From Heliocidaris tuberculata (lineage: Eukaryota > Echinodermata > Echinoidea > Camarodonta > Echinometridae): DNA of 64,000 nt. The stretch lies in contig CM046842.1 in NCBI GenBank assembly GCA_025618425.1, forward strand, positions 32,377,885 to 32,441,884, given 5' to 3'. The notes below the pieces were generated by a model. It saw only the letters and a program-made list of their open reading frames with translations. It was not told the origin of the DNA and searched no databases. Made by a program: the position numbers and the translations under genes. Shown here piece by piece: positions 12,920 to 24,129 of the stretch. Position 1 is the stretch's first letter. Each line of letters starts with the position of its first letter.

Positions 12920-12935
12920 GGTGGTAGTAGTAGTC

Positions 12936-12986
<51 letters not shown>

Positions 12987-13052
12987 TATTAGTAGTAGTA
13001 ATAGTAATAGTAGTAGCAGTAGTATAGTAGTAGTATAGTAGTAGTAGTAGTT

Positions 13053-13089
<37 letters not shown>

Positions 13090-13145
13090 CAGTAAGTAGT
13101 TGTAGAGGTAGTAGTAGTATCATCGTAGTGGTAGAAGTAGTAGTT
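12640..13145. repeat. Poly-T/poly-G runs followed by (AGT)n array
   Basis: T and G homopolymer runs at about 12640-12722 lead into some 400 bp of AGT repeats with GTC, GTG and CAG variants. Serine-, valine- and glycine-rich open frames here are artefacts of the repeat. Confidence 0.95.
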
Positions 13146-13869
13146 TAGAAATTAAGTTCGCATTCGGCAGAGTATCGACAGAATCATCTTTTGGAGCTCC
13201 GATCGAGTATAGCATGTTAACTGCAAATCAGTATCAGTTTTGATAGTGCACACTTTGAGTTTCCAACAAAAATGTAATCACTCGTGTACAGCAAATCATA
13301 TTTCCTTTTTCCAATTTACCCTTGAACAGGGTTCCTTTATTATTCATAAACAATCATTTCACATAATATCGATACATACACTATCCCATGACATTGTTAT
13401 ATAAATTAGTTTTAACATTTATGAAGTATCATGTAAGATTTCCGGGCATCAAACTTTGGACAAATGTCTTTGGTGCCCATAAAGGTCCAATCCATATATT
13501 TAATTATTATAAAGTTACTTAGTTCTTACATATGAGTAAAATGCTTCAAAATGTTATGTGTAAAACATTTGTCTTTGAAATCAAGAAAATATGTCGCAGG
13601 TGCCAATTATGACAAAAGGGCCCAAAATATATTAGGGCCTATGTCCAAAATATGATTATTTTCAGATTTCGGTTTCGTTATCTTTTTTAAAGTAGATATT
13701 CATTGATTTTTAAAACTGACTTAATTTTCATTATTGCGTAGGTGAAGCTTAGACCGGACAAGTTTGTCAAAATTCGACGCTTGCAAACATTCGAAGTAAT
13801 GATTATTATCAATTACAAATTGCTAAAATACAGCCCCGACATAGCACCTGAACAGCTCTCCGAAAGCCG

Positions 13870-14375
13870 CTGAAATGTGTGACGTCAAAGGGAGGACGTT
13901 AATTGCACAAGCAGACGATGTCCCATAACATCTCACATATTTTCAGTGCCTGTTTTGTCATCTTCTCTTCAGTTATTTCACTTCACTAGCATTAGTCTAT
14001 TATGTTTAATCCATATATTGCCTCACTCTAAACCCCGTAGACGCCATTTCATTCACAGCTGCATACACCGCTGGACGTTCGGCGTTGAATGAGGGATAAA
14101 TACCGTCCTTGCAATCATTCAGCGGGCTTTTCAATTTGAAAGTGTGGTTTCTTTGATTGTTCATTAACCCTCATCCTATATATTTACAAACAAAAGATTT
14201 CAGTAATCAGAATCTGTTTCATTCCCATTTTAGAATGGTGTGAAATATGGGCACGTTTGAATACACTAAATTCTTTATAATTTGAGAAATAACTGCACAG
14301 CACTTATGTTCATTCTTTATGGGACGTCGTCTGCTTGGACAGGATTGTTCCCTTTATTGACGTCATTAAAACATT
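13870..14375. mobile_element. Foldback MITE-like element in unit C
   Basis: A block at 13877-13935 (TGACGTCAAAGGGA, AAGCAGACGATGTCCCATAA) is inversely repeated at 14308-14372 (TTATGGGACGTCGTCTGCTT, TCCCTTTATTGACGTCA). The element is not found in unit A. Exact ends and target duplication were not resolved. Confidence 0.55.
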
Positions 14376-15208
14376 GTTATTTTTTTGGCGAAGCGCTTGT
14401 ATATCGCAGATGCTGGGAGGTAGTTTTATTTGTATTATTGTTTAATTACCTGATATGTAGTTGACTTTAAACTGATACGATTGCTATCTGTTAACTTGCC
14501 AGTTTCTAGTGATACATTATTTATCATATTTGTGATTTTCTTTGAATGTGTACTTTAAATGATAGGCTACGATTTTGAAATCATAGCCATACTCAAAGCT
14601 CACTTTAGGAGCCACGAACTCCTACAGAGAGACAAATATCCTGCGTTGATTCAATCTAATTCGCCAAAACGCAAACTTATAATTGGCATAATATTCTAAC
14701 ACTTCGACATCCAGTTTAATAAATCTAGTGACCATCTTGATGATTAGCAAAGGGAATGAATCAAATTATACGAGAGTTGTTTTTAATAGGCCATCACATG
14801 GGACTATGGGACCCTATATTGAATTTTGCAAGCACATACACAAATTTGACCCTTAATTTAGAAAATATTGTGTCTTGAGAAAGCTTCAACCAGTTTCATA
14901 CTGGTTGTATCAGGATCAGCTATAGTAAAGGGCCCATGGTATTCTTACAGTTCAGACACTCTGTTACTCGTTTCGAATGAATGTCACAGGGTATTGTACC
15001 TGCAAACGACCTATAGTGGTATTTTCATATGACATTGGGTTCAAAAGTGTAGTCTACCGTAAAAAAAACCCAAAAAAACCCCAAAGATTGACAAGATATT
15101 ATTTTGCACATAAATATGTTTTGGCCCCCTTTTGTCATTATGTGTGTAATTGGGTTTTTACAGACGTGTATCAATCAGATATGATTATTTACGTCTGGGG
15201 ACCGACCT

Positions 15209-15711
15209 TTAAAGCTCATAGACAGTCTCGGTAGCAAAAATCATACTGGCAAGAAACTTAACTAACATAGTCACATACTATTCTCCCTTTATCATAAGGC
15301 ACATGTACGAGATTATTTAACATTCCATTCACGATTTCGAACAAATTTTAGTGTAAATATCTGCAAGAAACGCTTGGTAACGGCTTTTCACTGCCTCACG
15401 CTGAGACCATATCCACCCGAAGGTTCCCCACACAGTAAACCCAGCGCTCCGCACTATGTGTAGCGTATTCTATAACACACAGCAATCCTCGTGTGAGTAA
15501 TGTGTGTGGCCGTTGTTCGAATTTACATCCCCTCTTTTTTGGGCCAGGGATTTTTATTCTTTTCACCTCTAATTCGATAAATATTTCACTTGAGGAGGAA
15601 AAAACTTCACAGCATCTTAGTTATGTTAGTACCCTGCTATTTATTAAGTAAAATCAAAGAAATCTCACGAAAAGTTTTTGAGGGCTTCCCAAAACTATCT
15701 AATACCTTTAA
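15209..15711. mobile_element. About 500-bp TTAA-flanked dispersed repeat, copy 1
   Basis: Bounded by TTAA at 15209-15212 and 15708-15711. It is nearly identical (only scattered differences by eye) to 51015-51518 and clearly but distantly related to 60264-60778. The ends TTAAAGCTC and ACCTTTAA form only a short inverted repeat. Compared with unit A near 1610, it lies within a roughly 690-bp insertion (15141-15827). Confidence 0.75.
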
Positions 15712-15714
15712 CGT

Positions 15715-15830
15715 CACCATCCGAAAGACGTGACTCAGTCTCGAACCTGGGTCTGCTGAATCAGTTTATACATGTAACCCCCACTGTTCGCTGGATTACA
15801 GGCGCACGTCACAACGCCTAGTTGTGGGCA
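15715..15830 (-). mobile_element. Possible tRNA-derived SINE fragment
   Basis: On the minus strand the words CAGGTTCGAGACTGAG resemble a pol III B box (GGTTCGAnnC), with GTGCGCCTGTAATCCAGCG upstream as a weak A-box candidate. It occupies the rest of the insertion relative to unit A. No poly-A tail or target duplication is clear, so the call is tentative. Confidence 0.25.
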
Positions 15831-16534
15831 CCTGCGCCATTTTATAGGATAAAGTAGTTGAGGTTCATAAAAAGACCATAATCAGAAATTTACCAGTAAA
15901 TAATTCCTGTTTTCACAAGACAAAATGGATTAGAATTCTAAGAAAGCAGCTCACAAGTTACATGTCATTGTTATTATTATCATTACCCCTTTGGCTTTTG
16001 CCAGATATGAAAAGATATAAATCGTAATTGAATATATCACCATTTGGAAGCTAAAATCACACAAAGTCCCTAGGAATATGTACCGGAATGTAATACGCCT
16101 GTTAAGGGTAAATCCTACGTGTCTCTATAAGCTTTAAGTAAAAAAAACTGCGCATTCTTTCTTTGAACACAATTTATCTATTTTTGTTGTGATGTATAGT
16201 ATTTTTTTGCAATATTAAATATTGCATGGGTTGTCTTTGTAATACTGTTGGATGAAATACTTATCCAGATAATAAAGTTTGTCATAAAATTTAAAGATCA
16301 CCTCATGTAAAACATCCACGCTAAACTCTTCGTCAAATAGACAGACTTTAAAACAACACCATGAAAGATAATCGTACCTATGAGGTCAGTCGTTCACTCT
16401 CCAGTGCTTTTACTGCACTGGTACCGGATTGTAACGATTGTCCGCTCCATTGGCGTATCTGGACCTTGGATTCATCGGGGAGGGGGGGGGGGGGGGGGTC
16501 AGGGTAACAGCTGTTTCTTTAATCCGTTTCTTCG

Positions 16535-17039
16535 TTAAAGGAGAAGTTCACCCCGAAGATTACTTGAGTTTAAAAAATGCAGAAAAAATAAAGAAAAATA
16601 TTGGCGAAAGTTTGGACAAAATCCGTTAAAGAATAACGGAGTTATGGACTTTTGAAGTTTTGATTTTGTGACGTCACATGCGAGCAGCTCCTCCATTATG
16701 TAATGTGATAAATATTCCATAAAATACAGTTTTCTCAGAAAATTTAGAATATTTTCGTCTGTGCATTTGATATATTGTCAGAAATGTTATTCAATACTAG
16801 ATTCTGAAAAGAAACAATATTAATTTATCGTGGAACGTTAAAAAAATGCGAATATATGGAATATTTATTACATGACCAATGGGCAGCTGCTCGCATGTGA
16901 CGTCACGAATCCAAAACTTTAAATACTCATAACTCTTTTATTATTTGACCGATTTTCATCAAACCTTCGCCAATATTTTTCTTTATTTTTTCTGCATTCT
17001 TTAAACTCAAGTAATCTTCAGGGTGAACTTTCCCTTTAA
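16535..17039. mobile_element. 505-bp TTAA foldback MITE
   Basis: TTAA at 16535 and 17036 flank inverted ends TTAAAGGAGAAGTTCACCC and GGGTGAACTTTCCCTTTAA. Pairing continues inward for about 150 bp per arm, including TGACGTCACATGCGAGCAGC (16670) against GCTGCTCGCATGTGACGTCA (16886). The flanking AATCCGT(T/C)TCTTC block matches 2058 in unit A, where the element is absent. Confidence 0.8.
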
Positions 17040-17653
17040 TTGTAAATAATGAGTTTTACTGACTTGTACTTTTTTCAATTTATCGTAGTGTTATTAGCAA
17101 CAGTACCGTGAATATATAGATATTTGTGATCAAGCGAAGTGAACGATCGATTTTTTTTGTTGTCGTTTTTCTTTCTTTTTTTTAAGGCTCATTCATTATC
17201 ATCCATGCATATGCTAAAGTGACTTCTATCATGTCTATGTTACAAGAAATTTACGATTTGATTCATAATTTAAGAATGGAGTTAAAATCCACGCTGTTTG
17301 GTTTGGTACTTTGCCCCAAAATGCACTTGGACTCTTTTCTGAAGGTTGGCTTCAAATTTCAAACTTAACAAGTAATGTCAACAGTTAAATATTTGACATA
17401 GTACTCAGAATTTACGAGGTTTTAAAAGCATATTGATTGAAAAGTCAGTTCTATTTTTTATTTTATTTATTTATTTATTCTTTTTTTTGTGGTTGAAAAT
17501 TTTCCAAGGGGGGGGGGGGGGGGGGGTAGTGATCCACTCCGACTCCGATAGGATCGTGCATAGAAACAGGATCAAATATTAACTACCGGTAATTGAGCTC
17601 TACCAGTTATCAATATGAATCATTGCAATAAAAACAAACTCTGCTAAGTTCAG

Positions 17654-17789
17654 GGGAGCGTTTCATCAAGCGTTTTGTCAGTGATTTTTACCGACAACTG
17701 TTATAAGCTACTGAAATCCTCGCATCTCATTGGCTGAGAGCAAATTTGTCAGTAAAAATCACTGACAAAACGCTTGATGAAACGCTCCC
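17654..17789. mobile_element. 136-bp MITE with near-complete inverted repeats
   Basis: The ends GGGAGCGTTTCATCAAGCGT and ACGCTTGATGAAACGCTCCC are perfect inverses, continuing for nearly 40 bp. CAG on both sides (17651-17653 and 17790-17792) is a candidate 3-bp target duplication. Unit B at about 10903-10925 (AAGTTCATGGCATGGG) is the empty site. Confidence 0.8.
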
Positions 17790-18452
17790 CAGTGCATGGG
17801 ATATGACTAATGCGCAGTCGCAATCTCATCAAATTATGAAACAACTGGCATTTTTTTGAAAATTCTGTCATTGACGTCGTTATCTATTTATGTTCCCATG
17901 TTTAGAATCGTGTATGAAAATTCACAAAATTCAAAAAGTTCCCAAGAGAGACAGAATTGTACCACCGTTTCATCAAGTTCCCCAGATACGCTGCACAACT
18001 GTTATCATGTTAATATCTCCAGTAATTCAGATCCCTCACAGTTTTGTCATTACACCAGTTACAAATCAAAAACTCTGCAATGTCATGATAAAGTGCAACA
18101 ATAAATGCGAGGCAGTGTGAGCAAGAGATATGTCAGCTTTTGTAGCGTTGTATTCATGAATGAGTCACAAATACTTGTTAACTGTTAAATGGGTCTCAGC
18201 TTTGGCAGCTTGTGCATACGATTAAGAGGTGAAGTATGTTGCAATGAACAACTAAGCGACTCGGATTGCTAGCTGAACATTTCATTAAATCCTTTTGAGT
18301 TTTGATATTTGTGTGTATGCCCTCCTCCTTCTTCTTCACAAACATCCCCTTTTTTGTTGTTGATATTTAATCATTTAAAGCTACAAGTACAACGCCTTAA
18401 TGATGAGTATATCCCACCATCTAATGATTAAACTTTCATTTACACATTGCAG

Positions 18453-18927
18453 GTGGATTCTATTCAGTCATTTCTTCACGTAGAAAGTAGTTCAATACTT
18501 CTAACATTAAGTAAGAGTATGAAATCTGTAGCGGTAAATTCAACTTATGATATGTATGACGTAAATGATATTTGTAACGGTAGAACGATATGCTCATCAT
18601 CAGGAGAAAAGCAACCGCCTAATAATTATGTTGACTTATACTTCGGTTTTCACAGAACGATGGAGGCTTTGCAGGAGGTCGAGTTGATATCACTGGCTGA
18701 AGACATAAGTCCTGACATATACATCAAACTGTGCAACGCCCTGGGGTTTTCATTTGCGATGAGTCAAGCAATCCTCGCAAAACATCTCAATAACTTCAGT
18801 GACGCTCTGTCTGAGATCCTCATCAAATGGAAGACCAATCAAAGAGACACCAACCAATCACGATCCATCCTGGCGAGTAAACTCCGTGAAGTGGGACTTC
18901 TTGATTTGGGAGATAAATTATCCAGAG
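18453..18927 (+). CDS. NLR-like receptor: Death-domain exon
   Basis: The exon follows a good acceptor (TTTACACATTGCAG) and ends at AGAG|GTAAAA, leaving phase 1. It encodes about 158 residues. The first 70 are not recognised. Residues from about 75 to 155 fit a Death-fold domain: LISLAEDISPDIYIKLCNAL, then LGFSFAMSQAIL, then ALSEILIKWK, with a closing ILASKLREVGLLDLGDKL; the conserved W in helix 5 and the terminal L-x-x-x-L are present. Death domains at the N terminus of echinoid NACHT proteins recruit signalling adaptors by homotypic contact. In-frame ATG codons at 18519 and 18660 could start translation if no upstream coding exon exists. The exon end joins in frame to the 66-nt linker exons, then NACHT. 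Confidence 0.75.
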
Positions 18928-19145
18928 GTAAAATATTGCTTGGATGAAATTAATTAAAAACTATATATTGTATATAATTCATGAAACTTATAAGTAAATT
19001 ATTGTCAAGCTGCATTCGAATTCATTAATCGTTCTCACCAATTTGAAATGAAGCTTTCATATATGAATACACAATACCTTGTGTTGCGTTAGTGTTCAGT
19101 CCCATGAATGGATAAATAGATGAATTGATTGTAAATTTTGTGCAG

Positions 19146-19421
19146 GTACATATCAACTACACCACACTCTAAAAACTGAAGTGTTAAATCACCATTTAAA
19201 AGGCTGAGGAGTGACAACTTTTTCAAAATTGTAGATTAACACTTTTAACATGCTGGATACAACACTATAAAGGCTGAATCCAGCAGTTTAAAAGAGTTGA
19301 TCTACCATTTTGAAAAAGTTGTCACTCCTCTGCCCTTTTAAATGGTGATTTAACACTTCAGTTTTTAGAGTGCAGGAAGACCCACGAGATCAAGAGACGA
19401 CCCCATTGCAAAGTAGCTTAG
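19146..19421 (+). pseudogene. NLR linker mini-exon split by a MITE
   Basis: The halves 19146-19164 and 19373-19421, minus the duplicated CA, make exactly 66 nt. Read in phase 1-1 they encode TYQLHQEDPRDQETTPLQSS(L), which aligns without gaps to the intact linker exons (AYLPKEQEPCDENKTPLQTN). Y2, P9, D11 and the TPLQ core match. The acceptor is TTTTGTGCAG; the donor TTAG|GCAAGT is the less common GC type. A 208-bp inverted-repeat element sits between the halves. Reading through it hits a TGA within about 70 nt. Because the exon is symmetric, skipping it would keep the downstream frame open. Confidence 0.7.
19165..19372. mobile_element. 208-bp MITE (CACTCTAAAAA ends) inside a coding exon
   Basis: Arms starting CACTCTAAAAACTGAAGTGT and ending ACACTTCAGTTTTTAGAGTG pair along most of the element. 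CA on each side is the likely 2-bp target duplication, since removing element plus one CA restores a 66-nt exon. The terminal motif resembles the start of the foldback at 60806-61030. Confidence 0.85.
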
Positions 19422-19429
19422 GCAAGTAA

Positions 19430-21135
19430 GGTAGGATGGTTATTAGGACATCATACATAATCCAGTGGCGTACCTGGACCTTGGAGCCGGGGGGGGGGGG
19501 GGGGGTTCAATGTGGAAACATGTATTTTTTGAAAGAGAGTGTCATGACTAAAGCTATAAATGTTGTTTTCAAATTTCAAAATGGGTCTGAAGTTATTTTT
19601 CATACATTTTGATATCCTGATTTTGGTCACATTTATAATTTCGAATTCTTATTTTTGAAATATTCTTATATGTAATTCCTGATTTTTGTCTAGAAATGAC
19701 ATGGAATTAATTTTCCTGAAGAAAAAAAAAATCTTTAAAACATATATTCGCCCTCTACGATGAGTATGAACATTGACTTCTGCTCTTATGACTGCTTTCG
19801 CCATGCACTTTTAACTTAGATCAGAATGTATATGCTTTTTCCCTGTTCAACTGGGAAATAGCTCCCGGCCGCCCCGAGTTAGGTATAAATTGACCAAAGG
19901 TGTCCCTGGCAGGCCCAGTCTGAGACCACATCTTGATGTGCTCTGAGGGTAGCCCTGGCAGCCCTCAGACTAGTCCAGAATCTTGTCGGTTTTATTTTCA
20001 TAGCAATCATTACGCGATGTCTCCACCCCACCACCCCCCCCCCCCCCTCCACCCCACTGCTGTGTGCCAGCCGAAAATGGCGTGTTCCAGAAGATTCATA
20101 GAGATCCTATACTGGGATCTCTACGAGAAGATTCCTCCTGGCGTACGAATTTCGCAACACGCAGTCTTAGGTTGGGCAGTAGGTAGTGGAGATTGCGGAA
20201 TGAGGAGATTCATCTTAAAGTAAAATGGGTCAGATTCTGAACTACCCTCAGGGCGCACACCTGTAATTATTATTTCCCAGTAGGCTCATGCGTCAAAAAT
20301 GAGAAAACTAAAAAATCATAAAAAATATGTGCTAGCAATGGAACCGCTCAAACTTGTGTCTTGACTAGCTTCGGTCATGAAAATTTTGACATAACTTCAA
20401 TCTTTGGGTACTACATAAACATATCCTTCACCCAATTTCTTCTCTCATCACCTGTCTTCTCCTTAAAGAGGGGTAAAATATATCCCTACATGGGTGCCTA
20501 TATATGCATTGACCAGACACATGATATCACATTCACACTACCCTTCAATAAAACCTCTCAATGAAGCTTTTCCAATGCTGTAGCTTTTCCTCAGGGAGTA
20601 GATATTGCTTGCTCGCTCCAGTTATCTCAAATCTAAAATTTGATAATAAATAAGAATAATACTTAGACTCCTATGATGAATAGGATAAAAGAGAAATAAG
20701 AGGAAACAAAAGACCCTTCCAAAATTCAGCCTATTAATAGATCTATACAGAAATGATACAAATTACTGGCATATAATAATATTGGGAAAGAGGTATGATA
20801 GAGGGTCAGATGAAAAGTGAGAGAAAGAGAGGAGAAAGAAAGAGAAGAAATGGATAGGGGGGGGGGGTAGTGTGAAGTTAATGGTTACGACTGCCAGACA
20901 ATGTGAGCGAGAGATGGAAGAAGAAGGGGGTGGGTGTTGAGTGCTAATCTTGATAAAAAGTTAAGACTGCCGCAGACTGTGAGTGAGACAGAGAGGGGTA
21001 GCTTGGTCATCAATAATATTGGAGTTGGGGCCAATGATAAACACAACATAGGCGTAAACTTGCTCTTGTTTTTTCACTGAGGAACCTACTCCCACACCCT
21101 TGGCTTCTAATTGAACCCCCCCCCCCACACACACA

Positions 21136-21178
<43 letters not shown>

Positions 21179-21560
21179 TTTTAAAGCATTTCTCTCTCTT
21201 TACAGGGGCTGCAGGCTTAGACTACCCACAAACCTGGTTTAAGCTACAGTTGTCATGATGTTTTTTTTTGTGCTGCTAATAAAATCCCCATAAAATCACA
21301 CTGGGACTAACTCCTGCTCTCTCATGGGGCTGATCTAAGCCAGCATAGATTATCTCCATTTCGGTGCATATGAAACAAAGCTGTTCAAATATGTAACCAT
21401 TAATTTTATATGATCCCTTTCTCCCAAAATGACATTTTAGGGGTACGGGTCGAGGGGGAATCACCGAAAATGATTGGATCTAATTACAGTTGTCCGGCCC
21501 CGAGACCCGGGCCCGCTAGGTGTAAACGGACATCAGGTCTGAGGCCGACGCCGAAAACCA
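19430..21560. other. Intron with homopolymers and microsatellites, no gene
   Basis: Contents seen are a GTGGCGTACCTGGACC word followed by a poly-G run (19463-19505; the same word and run occur at 16450-16498), a poly-C run at 20032-20047, a short hairpin AGAGATCC...GGATCTCT at about 20099-20121, and a (TG)n tract at 21139-21175. The 96-codon frame at 19933-20223 is not recognised. Confidence 0.6.
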
Positions 21561-21589
21561 AGTGCGCGAAGTTTTGTTATGTATTCCTA

Positions 21590-22830
21590 TGTTTTGCACT
21601 TTCTTTTATCTTCTCTTTCTGTCCTTTCTCATTTCTTTGTTTTCTTTGCTTTTTTCCATCTTTGCTTTCCTATCTTTCCTTATGTATTTCCTTTTATTTT
21701 CTGTTGTTTTCTTTCTTTCTTCATGCATTTCTTTTGTTTTCCTTCTCTCGTTCTGTCGCCCCTTATGCATTTTTTTTTTCTTCTTTCATTTTCTATTTTT
21801 CCTGATGCATTTCTTTATTTTTCCTTCTCTCGTTTTCTTTCACTCCCTCCTTACTTATTTCTTTTTTTTGTCCTTCTTCTTTTTTCTCGTTTTCTGTCTT
21901 TTATTATGTACATGTATTTTTTTTCTGTTTTTCGTCATGTATTTTTTTTTCGTTTTTCCTCCTGTCATTCTCTCTGTCTTCTTTCTCTTGTTTTTTTTAA
22001 TTTTTTTTTATTTATTGGTATATGTTGATTGACCAGCAGCAATGCTGAAGGGGTCAATTTACAATCAGATATGCATGTACATATATACAATAGAATCGCA
22101 TCAAATATATTAAAATAAATACATAATTAGAAGCAAAACAAAGATACAAAGACTTACGCTACACAATTAATAAGATAACAAGTGTGAAAAGTCAGAGAAA
22201 GAAAAAAAAATCAGGAATAGGAAAGAGAAGGGGAAGGGGAAGAAAGAAGGAGATAGTAAGTGAGAAAGGAGAAGATTTGGAATGAATACATAAATATTAC
22301 CAAGTCAGATTTTCCTTGAGTATTTCTTTGTATTTTCCATATTTCTTTTGTCTTTTATTCTGTCCTTTCTCATTTCTTTGTTTTCTTTGCTTTTTTCCAT
22401 CTTTGCTTTCCTATCTTTCCTTATGTATTTTCTTTTATTTTCTGTTGTTTTTTTTCTTTCTTCATGCATTTCTTTTGTTTTCCTTCTCTCGTTCTGTCGC
22501 CCCTCATGCATTTTTTTTCTTCTCTCATTTTCTATTTTTCCTGATGCATTTCTTTATTTTTCCTTCTCTCGTTTTCTTTCACTCCCTCCTTACTTATTTC
22601 TTTTTTTGTCCTTCTTCTTTTTTCTCGTTTTCTGTCTTTTATTATGTACATGTATTTTTCCTCCTGTCATTCTCTCTGTCTTCTTTCTCTTGATTTTTTC
22701 CTTGAGTATTTCTTTGTATTTTCCATATTTCTTTTGTCTTTTATTTCTATTCTTCCTTATGTATTCCATTCTTCCTTATGTATTCCTTTGTTGTTGTTTC
22801 CCTTCTCTCGTTTTCTGTTTCACTTGGGCA
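21590..22830. repeat. CT-rich low-complexity tract, tandemly duplicated
   Basis: A pyrimidine-rich segment at about 21617-21990 recurs almost unchanged at about 22357-22690, with unrelated sequence and a purine-rich patch (22195-22275) between. The TTCTTCATGCATTTC and CCTGATGCATTTC words are in both copies. Long open frames through it encode only phenylalanine, leucine and serine-rich strings and are not genes. Confidence 0.9.
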
Positions 22831-23570
22831 TGAAATCCCACCCACGAATACTGTCAGGGCCATCTTATCATACGGCAGTATAAAAGGGGGTAAAACTAAA
22901 GGTCTGCTCTTTGCGCATGTTTTGGGGCCACCTTTTGGGGCTGGCCCTGTTGCCGGCATCAGATACCCTTTTTAGTGTAACAGGGGTCTAAGTTACAAAC
23001 CTGTTTAGTGATTTTCATAGTTTTCCACAACGATTTCTGTCATTCAAGAATTCATTTTTTATTAGTTATCGCATTTCCTCATATCGGATGGCAGATTAAA
23101 ACAAATATATATAATAAAATCTTTTAAACTGATTTCTGTCATCTATTCGCTTCTTTCGAAATATTACATGCGACCGGACTTGCTTTCAAATTTTCCCCTT
23201 TTTTCTGCTATTTACTGTTTCAAACATTTATATAATACTGAAAGAAAATAATTAATACGGTTACCACCTCCTCGCTATCAATACTTTATCATACTAATAT
23301 ATTCCTCGTCGTGCAACTGAAATTGTCTCTTTAGTTCCAATAATTCTCTTTATATCTTATCCTCTATTTTCGGGGGAGAGGTACGCGTTTTTCCGAAGGT
23401 TCGTAATTCCGAAACACAAACTTTCCATACCTGCAAGGGGTTCATAATTCCGAAAATGAAATAGGGTTAATAATTCCGAATATTTGATGCATTAGTCCCA
23501 CTGCGCACCGAGTTCTTGTCACCGTTGCAATAAGTGAGCCTAGTATATTTCAATAAATGTTGAAACCATG
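22831..23570. other. Gene-free stretch with ATTCCGAA-type repeats
   Basis: At about 23395-23485 words such as TTCGTAATTCCGAAA and TTCATAATTCCGAAA recur. Related words appear at about 30480-30605 and 32935-33170 in both copies of the linker-exon segment. No gene is seen. Confidence 0.5.
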
Positions 23571-23672
23571 GGCGACGATCCCGGAGAGAGGGGGGGGGGG
23601 GAATTCTGAAGCAACTAATGATAAAGGCTAGTCGCGCCCCCCCCCCCCACCCCCGGATCGCCGCCCATGGTT
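23571..23672. mobile_element. Small inverted-repeat element with G and C runs
   Basis: AAACCATGGGCGACGATCCC at about 23570 is inversely repeated as GGATCGCCGCCCATGGTTT ending near 23672. The interior has a poly-G and a poly-C run. No target duplication was resolved. Confidence 0.6.
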
Positions 23673-23964
23673 TAAATATTTATTGAATTGAATCGAATTG
23701 ACTTCATTGACATTGTACATCAATATTTTGTTTCAACAAGAAAACGAGAGAGAAAAGATAATAACAACTTATATACATTTCAAATATTTCAAATAACAAA
23801 ATATGTAAACATATCAGAGTAGTTTAATAATATTTGATTCTATATACATGTAAACAGATTGATATATGATATAACTCATTTTAGAATCTTGGCCTTATTT
23901 TTGAACATAAACAAACCTAAATGAGGTATAATCCACTGACAAATATCACGAATATTTGTTTTAC

Positions 23965-24125
23965 ATTTTAAGAGGGAGAAAATACATTTTAAGCGGGAGA
24001 CACACAGCCCCCAAACAGCTAGAGCGGGAGAAATTAAAACTCAAGCGGGAGAGCGGGAAATTTTGCGAATATGGCCTCAAAGCGGGAGATCGACTCCCGC
24101 CGAAAGCGGGAGCCTTGGAGTCTCT
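23965..24125. repeat. Irregular array of AGCGGGAGA motifs
   Basis: The word GCGGGAG, mostly in an AAGCGGGAGA context, occurs about six times on the plus strand and once inverted as CTCCCGCC within 160 bp. This is more structured than the AT-rich surroundings. The cause is unknown; it may be part of a dispersed repeat. Confidence 0.55.
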
Positions 24126-24129
24126 GCCC

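Larger units (their letters stand above)
13170..18240. repeat. Tandem duplication unit C, directly upstream of the Death-domain exon
   Basis: This is the third and longest copy of the upstream unit. Its left edge aligns with 8285-8370, its middle with 1190-2040 and its right part with 2040-3320. It ends about 200 bp before the Death-domain exon, so the repeated unit is probably 5' flanking or first-intron sequence of this receptor family. Four insertions relative to unit A or B are listed separately. I see no gene in it. Confidence 0.65.

Noticed and set aside
12604..13027. Frames encoding poly-Ser, poly-Val and poly-Gly
   Set aside because: These are translations of the (AGT)n array and adjacent homopolymers.
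21410..22833. Several long plus-strand open frames rich in Phe, Leu and Ser
   Set aside because: They are produced by the duplicated CT-rich simple sequence; all three frames are open and none has a domain.
23673..23720. TTGAATTGAATCGAATTGA as a possible 3' tail of another LINE
   Set aside because: The sequence on the side where a LINE body should lie is an unrelated inverted-repeat element, and no RT peptide is nearby.
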